This document shows positions 20,700-28,848 of a DNA stretch of 64,000 nucleotides, piece after piece. The translations under genes were made by a program, and so were the position numbers. The stretch covers positions 124,001-188,000 of the forward strand of contig JAUIRK010000372.1 of NCBI GenBank assembly GCA_030549495.1. Direction: 5' to 3'. Every line of letters begins with the position of its first letter. Positions within the stretch are counted from its first letter, which is position 1. The notes under the pieces are model-generated. The model was not told where the DNA came from, ran no database searches, and worked only from the letters and a program-made list of their open reading frames with translations. The DNA is from Nectonema munidae. Lineage: Eukaryota; Nematomorpha; Nectonematoida; Nectonematidae.

Positions 20700-22200
20700 T
20701 CATTTACGGCACAAACAAACTGGTGTATTCACGCTGGCGATAATGGTTTTGATGGTAATATTTTTTTTACCAGTTTGATTCTCACATTTACCGATCTTAT
20801 TAAAAGGTTAACAACAACATATAGATCGAGTATAAATAAACATAAAAAGAAATTTAATCCTTCTATTGTTTCAAAAATATTGGACATGATCAAATTAAGG
20901 GATCGAATCTTTCCTAAGTTAAAAAAACATAGTCTGTATTTGAAAAATCGTTCCATATCTATCAGAAACAAAATAAAATACAAAACTCGAGTTCTCAAAG
21001 ATAGGTACTATTTAAACAGCTTTGCAAATTATAACACAATAGAGAAATCCTGGTTCACAATAAAAAAGATCTTATATGGTGAAAAAGATAACACTATATG
21101 CATTCAACGAGGATCAATATCTATCAATGACCATACAATCGCAAATAATTAAAAAAACGATAAAAATAAAATTGAAAATTATAGACTGGTTTAGATTATC
21201 CAGTGTTTCCCAACTCGGTTCTGGTCGTGGACCATTTTCCAAAAAGCAAAAATGGTATGGACCAGCATTATATTTGTGGAAAAAACTTATTATAATCCAT
21301 ATTAAAAATTCATAAAAATTTATTATAAAATCAAAAAAAAATTAGACATAAGTAACAAATCAATAAAATTTCATTTTGCGCTTTTGCTGTAACCAGGCTT
21401 CTGAACTCTTTTTTCTGTCTATGTCTGGAGGAGTTATAGATAAAGTCTCACTCTTTTCGCAAGAAAATAAGTAAATAATCTGAGTTATTATACAAAATAA
21501 ATTAAAAAAATAGCCAATCATAGTTTCAATTATATTTCACTATATTTTCGCTTTTGAAAATTTTTCCTTGGACCAGGAGGTGGGAAACTTTGGATTATAC
21601 AAATCTTTTCAAAAATGTTTGAAAAATTTTCACATACTCAACTTGCTTCATACCTATAATCACATAGACTAATTATAAAATTATTCAAACGAAGCATTTG
21701 ATTCATATTTGATAAACACATTAATTATTTTTCTCGACAAAAAAGGAAAGTTTTGATGCTGTTTTTAGATCTATCAAAAGCCTTTGATAGAATATTTCAT
21801 AAAATTCTAATACAAAAATTACATAAACAAAACATAGGTATAGATGCTTTGCATTTTCTGCTTTCTTTTCTTCAAAATAGAATGTAGAAAGTTAAAGTAA
21901 ATAATACCTATTTAAAATTCACTACCTAACATATGTGGAGTTTCGCAAGGCTTCATACTTGCACCTATTTTATTCAATGTATATATCAAAGATATTTTCT
22001 CGCTATCTAATATCTTAAAATTTTTACTTTATGCTGACGATATTTGTGCTTACGTACGGCTATCTTCTATTAAAACACACGCACGAGTAAATATAAATTC
22101 ACTCATGTCTCAATTAAACTCCTTATTGGGATTTTATATCGTACAAAGAATATCTTTCTTACGAATATCAAACTTATGATATATAAACAGCTCTATATAT
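20700..22200 (+). mobile_element. LINE D: decayed non-LTR retrotransposon fragment, split by a hAT-like MITE
   Basis: A plus-strand frame (20775-21152) gives an EN-RT linker (SIRNKIKYKTRVLKDRYY, SWFTIKKILYGEKDNTI, SINDHTIANN). After an inserted MITE (21201-21592), the RT appears: MLFLDLSKAFDRIFHKILIQ near 21756, then in other frames GVSQGFILAPILFNVY and LKFLLYADDICAYV (catalytic YADD, about 22020-22045). Several stops and frame changes separate the blocks. The motifs resemble Jockey/CR1-type elements. The ends are not clear. It is a different family from LINE A to C and lies on the opposite strand. Confidence 0.75.
21201..21592. mobile_element. hAT-like MITE inserted in LINE D
   Basis: A 392-bp insertion with inverted ends: left CAGTGTTTCCCAACTC, right (minus strand) CAAAGTTTCCCACCTCC. 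The flanks share GATTATC/GATTATA (21194-21200 and 21593-21599), a slightly diverged target duplication. The right end also contains GGACCAGG, matching GGACCA near the left end. This fits a non-autonomous hAT element. It interrupts the LINE D linker, so it is younger than that LINE. Confidence 0.65.
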
Positions 22201-22739
22201 AAACTTTCTGAGGGCCGAAAATGTGTTGAAGACACTGGCCAGATAGAAGTCATCTGGGCCTAGCCCCCCCGCCCCCTATTAAGAATCGCTTCAGAAATTC
22301 CCCTTACTAATTTTGCCCTAAAGCATCAAGACTTGTATGGTAGTATTTTTTAAAGTTGCCCCCTATGTTCAATTACCTATTTACTTATATATTTATTAAT
22401 TTTGCTATTTATAACCTAGCCCTAATAAAATCAATAAGATGGGAAAATATTTAAATTCAAACAAGTTTTAGTTGGTTGGAGATATCAAAGCACTTTCAGC
22501 CGTAAGGCTATATGCATGCATTAATTAAAATTTTAAGGACCTTGAATAAAAGTTTTAAAACAAATATGAACTGTTTTCATGCCCAAACATTAAATATATT
22601 AAAAATAGATTTGACTTCCATTGAAGTCAGTTCTAGTTTTTACACTTTTGATATTTCGTCTTATGAAAACTCAAATATCCCATTATTTGAAGTAATTATT
22701 TTTAGATGTAATTTTCATAGGTTTGAACAACCTTCTTTT
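22201..22739. other. Unassigned stretch with a GC-rich block
   Basis: Holds a short GC-rich block near 22250-22285 (GGGCCTAGCCCCCCCGCCCC) that resembles ends seen in hAT-like elements, but no partner end was found. The rest is AT-rich without coding potential on the plus strand. Confidence 0.3.
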
Positions 22740-23060
22740 TGCTTAATAAAATATGTTATATTATGTTATGAACTGTTTTTTTCTGTATTTGCATCGAGAG
22801 ACTTTGAGCTTTGATACTGAGTTCGTGATTATTATCGGATAAAGAATATTCTTCAAAAAGATATAAAAGATTTTCGTAGTTTTTAACAATAGAGTTGATT
22901 GAATCAAAATGTCCTGTCCATCTTTGATCCATAATCCTTTGAATTTTCCCTCCATCATATATTTTCTTAACGTTAGGCTTTCTGATAAAATTGTAAATGA
23001 GCTTACACACAGTAATGCATCTTCAAGCTTATTATTATTTGGTATAATTTTTCTTTTTCA
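22740..23060 (-). pseudogene. hAT-type transposase fragment
   Basis: The minus-strand frame 23010-22756 reads LIYNFIRKPNVKKIYDGGK and QRWTGHFDSINSIVKNYENL, close to the conserved segment of hAT/ZMYM1-like transposases (family pattern LYxFFxKP...LxxxRWxGHxxxxxxIxxNY). Only this core is left: there is no BED or TTF zinc finger and no C-terminal dimerisation block nearby. It is a short remnant of a domesticated-looking or dead hAT element. Confidence 0.65.
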
Positions 23061-23348
23061 AAATAGATTTATTAAAGTTATTTATTTCATGCAAATTTTG
23101 AAAAAATTTTAAATTATACTTCACATTTTACTCTAGTTTTGTTTTTTTGTCTTGATAAGAAGAACTTTAGAGCAATATTGGAAAACTTTTATAAAACTTT
23201 TTTTGAATTTTGGGTTGATTCATGTAAATCTTATTTCAATTTCTATATATAGTTCACAAAATTTGAATTAGAAACTAAAATAATATAATTCTTGCACTGC
23301 AAGATCTGACAGTTTCGCAGGATCGTTCCAGCGAATCGTTAATATTCT

Positions 23349-23480
23349 AGGGCTTGAGTAAGGTTTGCTAGATAGTGACTTCATTGCAAATAAATAAGGT
23401 CTTGGGTTCGATTTCCTAACCTTTCTTGTTTCTATTTTGCCAAATTTTCTCAGTTCCTATACCTGTTTACCTCTTAATAG
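23349..23480 (+). repeat. tRNA-derived SINE, copy 2
   Basis: The head AGGGCTTGAGTAAGGTTTG then CTAGATAGTG matches copy 1 at 16764, and a B-box-like GGGTTCGATTTCC lies at 23404-23416. The A-to-B spacing is about ten bases longer than in copy 1. The 3' end is not defined; it may run to about 23480. Confidence 0.6.
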
Positions 23481-24092
23481 TTAACTTCCAAAGGATATAA
23501 GAAAATCCTTACTTTTCATTTAAATATTTAAGAATTTCAAAAAGGAGGTTTAAAGAATCTATTTTCTAATAGATTTAATATATATTTTTTAGTATAAAAA
23601 TATTCCCTTTTATTTTCCATATTAGTTATTTCACTAAATAAAAAAAAATTTTCTTGACTTTTTAACCCATATTTATGTAAGTAATTTTAAAATCTGAAAT
23701 TCCAATATTTAGCAAGAACGTTTTATTAAATATCTTCTAATTTTTTATGTTTGTTTATAATTAAAAACTCCTGTATTGGAAGTTTATCATGTCTTGATTA
23801 CAGAGATTGAAAAGTGAAAAAAATTGATGCAATAGTTATTTATTTTTTAAATTCGATGGAATCATCCTTTTTTAATGTATATACGCCGAAATCATATCTA
23901 AAATTTGCTAGCCCCGATACTTTTATTCCAATTCCTCAAAATATCAAGGCTAAAAGATTTTAATGCTTGTAAACATTTAAAATCTAAAAGGTTTCAACCT
24001 TCGCTTTAAAACTTGCTTAGCGTTACATTTTACATATAAATTTTTATTAAATTGATATTTTAAACAGTTACTTATATAAGTACTGTTAAGGG
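23481..24092. other. AT-rich stretch, no feature recognised
   Basis: No open frame, repeat or regulatory signal could be supported here. Confidence 0.35.
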
Positions 24093-24100
24093 TTTTGTTT

Positions 24101-25461
24101 CAGGAGCGCACATCCGGGGTGGGGGGGGGGGGGGCGAGGTATAGGCCTATCAACCTTTTTCTGGCTACGCCACTGCTTCTGTCTAATTTGCATTTAGAGT
24201 TTAAAAATAGTTTTCAATCGTTACAATTTTATATCAATGAATATTGTTAGACTCGCGCTAAGAATTATTTTTCAACAAAAGTCACTTAATCTTTATCACT
24301 ACGTGTGTTACATTTTATAACATGTGAAAACTTTTTTTTCAAGTCAAATTTTTTCAATAGTTATTTGGGAATGAATATTTTGACTAGCTATTCAGTTTAA
24401 AAGCAAGAATACTCTATTTGCTTAATATTTGAGCATTTTAAAATTGTAAAAATTCCTTTATTAGTTTATTTTGTTTCCTTTCTCTCTTATGTTAATTATG
24501 TAGCAAATTTTTCAATTTTGAGTAAAAGGTAAGGTGCAGCGGGTGTATTTTCATTGACAAGGCACGGATGTACCGCTTATGTCAAACTATGAACAAATTC
24601 GTATCGACGAGGAATCGAATCCAGAAGCTTCCGTGCTTAGTTCATCATCTCAACCAACCTGTCATGCCACCCATAGAGTATGCTGTAGGGTATACGTTAA
24701 ATTAGTTTTCAAAAAACTTAAGCTATGCTGTAAAAATTGTTAGTTTTTGTTGAAGCTCTATAACTTTTTCTGATAGACTTTTTTTTCCTTAAAAGTTATT
24801 ATAAAAGGCAAATCATTGCAAAATGTTTAAAGTTATTTTACTTTTTGTAGATTTTTATAGCTTGCATCAATTTAGCTTTTCAACTATTTTTGAATGATGC
24901 TGAGAAAAATGAAATAATGCAATCTTAATTTATTGTTTGCACAATTATAACTTCATTGTATACCCTTGCCCCTGAATAAATCACATTTTTTCATATAAAC
25001 ATCGCAGGGTGTCTAGTATACTCTTTGCCTTCAGACTACATTCACTCATATAAAACTATCCAACCTTCAGTTATTTGTTTTCAGTTGTTTTCTCTATGAA
25101 TCAAGTATCCTTTTTATCAATTCCTGTAATGTGCCTGGTAGATTACTTCATTTTCAAATGAAAAGCCTATTCCACCCCCCCCCCCCCCCCCCTAAACAAT
25201 TTTGAATTTTTTTTAAACTAGTGTATATTCTGCAAATTTAATTAAAATATTTTCGTTGGAAGTATACTATTTAAATTCACCAAATTTGTAAAAAAATATA
25301 AAGTGGTCTTATAAATTTAGGACTTTAGGTATTTGCTGAATACACTCTATTTTAAAGGATTGCTTGAATATTTGTTCTCCCGTGGTATTTCCAGACCACT
25401 AATTTTGAAAATTGCAACAAAAAATTTTTACCCCCAATAATATCGAGGATGTGCGCCCCTG
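24101..25461. mobile_element. hAT-like non-autonomous element with perfect 8-bp target duplication
   Basis: A 1361-bp element. Left end CAGGAGCGCACATCC; right end (minus strand) CAGGGGCGCACATCC, 14 of 15 identical. Both sides are flanked by TTTTGTTT (24093-24100 and 25462-25469), an exact 8-bp duplication characteristic of hAT transposition. The interior has no transposase. It holds a G run near 24119-24134, a C run near 25174-25191, an internal end-like motif (minus-strand CAGTGGCGTAGCCAG at about 24175) and a SINE copy (24535-24672). The SINE shows later insertion into the element. Confidence 0.8.
24535..24672 (-). repeat. tRNA-derived SINE, copy 3
   Basis: On the minus strand from 24672: GGGTGGCATGACAGGTTGG then TTGAGATGATG (A-box-like, matches copies 1 and 2), and GATTCGATTCC (B box, one mismatch to GGTTCGATTCC) at about 24611-24621. 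The sequence past the B box (CGTCGATACGAATTTG) is not shared with copy 1, so this may be a subfamily. It lies inside the hAT-like element at 24101-25461. Confidence 0.6.
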
Positions 25462-25469
25462 TTTTGTTT

Positions 25470-27081
25470 CTCATCAAAACTTAAGGGGACAAGTCAATCT
25501 TATGATTTTCTTATCCCATATCATCTAATCGTCAGTTTAAACTGGCGAAGACGATCCCCTGATTTTAAGGTATTTTTACATCAAAGTTCAAAGGTAAACA
25601 TGATATAAGCTTTGAATCCTATACAAGATTAGCTTTGGCTAATTGTTTGTTCCTGATAAATTTACATACTGTTAAATGAACATTAAATGCACTGTCTAAT
25701 ATTTCAAAGCTGATAGAAATTATTTAAATCAAGAAGAATCGAAACCGGCTTATTTTGGAAATCTGAATCATTCAGAATTTTGCTATGGTTTCATTACTAG
25801 TTGAAATACTAGAGTGGTGGAAATATGGGACGCGCGAAATCGAACTTAATAAAAGGGATTTGGATAAGGAGATTTTAATGATTTAGCGCGTATGCATCAT
25901 TTAAGAAGTTGCTAGGGGTATGGATCGTTAAAGGGTAGAAATGCGAAGCGGATATCGATCGATGAAGATGTATTGAAAAAGCTTATTCTGTATGAATCAT
26001 TGTAGGAATTTTGATCATTTATCGCATATGAATTGTTCAAAGTTTAAGATCATAAACTGTCATAGGAATTAACATGAAAAGGTAAAGTTTATTTTTACAT
26101 TTGACCCAATTTTTAAAAGGAATTATTATCAATGATTATATATATCAATCCATGAAAGTGTTATACGAGAATATGGAAAACTCAATTCAATGACTAAATT
26201 GTTATTTATTCTTTATTATTCTCAAAAGCAAATGACCCAATATGGGTGCAATATATTGGACAAAACGATCCACTGAATTATCCCTTCCTTTCCCAAGACA
26301 CTGCTACTTTTTATTGAAATGTGATACTAAAAATACAGCTAACTTCAAATAATTTAAATAGATCATAAAATGGCTCCTTTACTTTACTAACCACTTTACC
26401 ACACACTTAAACTTCGAACTATTTCATTTAATTTGATCAATATTCGATGCAAACGAAAAAGGCAAGATATACTATAAAAGTATATCAAAAAGTCGTTAAA
26501 AATTAGTTATATAACCAAAATATAAAAAAGTTCGTCACTCTTCCAAAATTTTGAGGATATGCACTTCTGCGATAAAGTTATAAATAGTTGTGTGATATTT
26601 ATTCATGAAAGTCCTCTTAAAAAAACTTTTTTTTTAATAAAAAAAACATTCACATTTTATAAAAAGTTTTTAAAACAAGTATTACAAGTAACAAGAATGT
26701 GAAGCGATTTATTTTTCGTGCCTTATGTCAAGGCTTCTATAAAACCCATGTGGACTTTTGAAGTAAAATGTTTAATTGCCTTAATTCCGACAATTCGGTT
26801 ATATTTAACTTAAATCCTCAAAAATATTTAATCTCTGAAAATATTCAACCTTGAAGTATTTCTTTCTAACAAAAAAATTAAGGGATCCATGCGACCCTAT
26901 TGTTTTTCCTGTATTAAATGGATACATTTTACATGTATTTTTATACCAGATAGCATATATATTAGTGATGGGATGATTAATTGGAATCGGAGAAATTTTT
27001 TTATTTGTTTTAAATGGGAATCGCATCAGAAAAATTTACTACTATTTCCCGATTCTTCAATTATTTTTTGAAACATATTTT
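25470..27081. other. AT-rich stretch, no feature recognised
   Basis: About 1.6 kb without a supported gene. The short frames near 26805-27071 are low-complexity and in opposite orientations. No repeat structure was supported. Confidence 0.35.
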
Positions 27082-27655
27082 CTTAATTCTATTCTAACTA
27101 TCTGTCTACATATGTAGACAAGGCTTACAAAAACGATGATATAATCATTTCTATAAAATTTTGCAATTCCCGGTCTTATGACGATGAAAAAAAAATATAT
27201 TTTGATTACACCAAAAAATATATTCAAAATAAATTGTTATTTTCATATTTTTCTATAACAACCCTATTTTACATAACTGTCTACATATGTAGACAACATA
27301 TTTTTTTCTAGTTTATTAAATTTAAAAATTATTTTTATGCAATTTATATTATCTCAATAATTTTTTTTGCTTTTTAGTTTATTTTTATTTTATTTAGTTT
27401 TAAAAAAACTTAAAAAATTTTTGAAATCAGGATGTAGAAAATCAACAAAAACTTTATGCACCAAATGTGCAAAAGCTGTTTGTTCTCAACATAAAAAAAC
27501 TACAATTTTGTGCTTTGAATGTCAATAAATTTCTAATTTCATTTTATTGGTTAAAGGTCTTCTACAATTGTTTCTAACATAACACGCAAAGAAGGGTGAT
27601 GCTTAGTTTCTATATGTTTACACATGTAGACTTATAGCTAAAATATGGTGGTTGA
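27082..27655 (+). mobile_element. piggyBac remnant keeping the transposase C-terminal zinc-binding domain
   Basis: Three copies of a palindrome bracket a short coding remnant: TGTCTACATATGTAGACA at 27103-27120 and 27278-27295, and a diverged copy (TGTTTACACATGTAGACT) at about 27616-27633. The sequence outside the second copy (ACCCTATTTTACATAACTG) matches, inverted, the sequence outside the third (minus-strand ACCATATTTTAGCTATAAG), so these look like the two ends of a 400-bp deletion derivative; the first palindrome looks like a duplicated left end. Between them, 27431-27526 encodes the Cys-rich tail of a piggyBac transposase. The TTAA target is no longer clear on either side. Confidence 0.65.
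27431..27526 (+). pseudogene. piggyBac transposase C-terminal Cys-rich domain
   Basis: The frame reads CRKSTKTLCTKCAKAVCSQH then KKTTILCFECQ and a TAA stop. The spacing of Cys and His (C...C..C....C..H......C..C) is that of the zinc-binding domain at the end of piggyBac transposases, which helps bind the element's subterminal palindromes. Nothing of the catalytic DDD core remains upstream. A fragment only. Confidence 0.75.
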
Positions 27656-28389
27656 TTTGCCAGGTAAATTGGGGTTAAGCAAAGTTTAGCAATATCTATT
27701 GTTGAATACTCTTTTCTGATAAACGTTTTCCTCAATACTGTCTATAACAAAAAACTGTAAAACGAGCATTTAGATTTTATACGTTTTTTACGACCTAGCA
27801 TCTTTGAAATCTAAATGCTATTTAGAATAACCTTGGTTGATTTGTATAATAATAATCTATACAATCTACATAATCGTAACATGTCTGAATGTAATAGATA
27901 TAGATAACATACAATATATGATTCAAAATCAATAAGTCCTATCTCTACACTTCAAATGGGATGCACCTTCTGCTACAAGGCCGTTGTAAGAAGAAACGAT
28001 GAAGCTTCTCAACTAATAATCAAAATGAGTAATATACTGTTAAAAGTTTGGTGGGTTCATATTTGTTAAAGTGGAATTTTATGTCATTTTTGCATTTATT
28101 ATCATTTTTAAAATGTTTTTGTCACGTGTGTAAAAGGTTTATATTGTGATTTATTATCATTTGTCTTAAGTATAAGAATATAGAAAAATTGTGATCTTTT
28201 GTATGTTTTTCTCAACTTAATCAAGGATAATTGCTAATTGAATATTTAGTCGATTTGTGAGAAATATAAAGCTTCAAAATAAAACGAATCGGTATCGTCT
28301 ATTTTTTAATAATCGGAATTGTACAAAAGTTTAGCATTGAGTTTAGTAAAGGATCGTCAAATCATAAAAAAATATAGACTCATTTATCT
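27656..28389. other. AT-rich stretch upstream of UBC12
   Basis: No gene or repeat is supported. It would contain the UBC12 promoter and any upstream non-coding exon, but no convincing TATA box or initiator could be singled out. Confidence 0.3.
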
Positions 28390-28396
28390 GGCGCTG

Positions 28397-28566
28397 TTGT
28401 TGTTAGCCCTTGATTACACTATCTTATTATAACTGTAAGCAATCAGTTCCATGCAGAGGAAAAAATTAAATTTCCTATAATGAGCTGAGGGAGGTTTACT
28501 ACTACGAGTAAGTACTCTCAGGGAAAAGTCTGGTGCTACGCTAATTCATCTCTACATTACTAGAAC
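28397..28566 (+). repeat. SINE-like retroposon with 5' end TTGTTGTTAGCCC, copy 1
   Basis: The element starts TTGTTGTTAGCCCTTGATTA and is flanked by GGCGCTG (28390-28396 and 28567-28573), a likely 7-bp target duplication. It shares its 5' end, the CAGTTC motif and a stem (CTGAG...CTCAGGGAAAAG) with the copy at 39870-40126. The TAGCCC and CAGTTC motifs are spaced like A and B boxes of a pol III promoter, which is an inference. It ends 50 bp upstream of the UBC12 start codon. Confidence 0.6.
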
Positions 28567-28595
28567 GGCGCTGATTTTTTCGTTCTCTTTTTTGC

Positions 28596-28597
28596 AG
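28596..28597 (+). other. Candidate 3' splice site in the UBC12 5' UTR
   Basis: A pyrimidine-rich run (TTTTTTCGTTCTCTTTTTTG) ends in CAG here, 19 bp before the start codon. This looks like a real acceptor, implying an upstream non-coding exon or, if the organism uses it, a trans-splice site. Confidence 0.5.
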
Positions 28598-28616
28598 ACA
28601 TAAAGAGTGTTTCAAA

Positions 28617-28848
28617 ATGATGAAATTATACTCCCTGAAACAACAAATGAAGAACAAAAAGAGCAGCGAGGATAGTGCTGATGAAGTGTCCAAGACTAGA
28701 AGACACAGCTCTGCCGCTCATTTGCGCATCCAAAAGGACATCAATGAGCTGAATTTGCCACCCGCTTGTCACATCGACTTTCCCGATGCTAACGACTTCC
28801 TAAACTTCAACATAACGATCTGTCCCAATGAAGGCTTTTATCAAAGAG
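28617..28848 (+). CDS. UBE2M: UBC12 coding exon 1
   Basis: Encodes residues 1-77 and one base of the next codon, from [13 protein letters not shown] to CPNEGFYQR. It ends AGAG before the donor GTAAAT. The extra Ser/Asp/Glu-rich stretch ([17 protein letters not shown]) accounts for the four-residue excess over human. Confidence 0.93.

Noticed and set aside
22512-22814. 100-codon plus-strand frame
   Set aside because: No recognisable similarity; it partly overlaps, antisense, the better supported hAT fragment.
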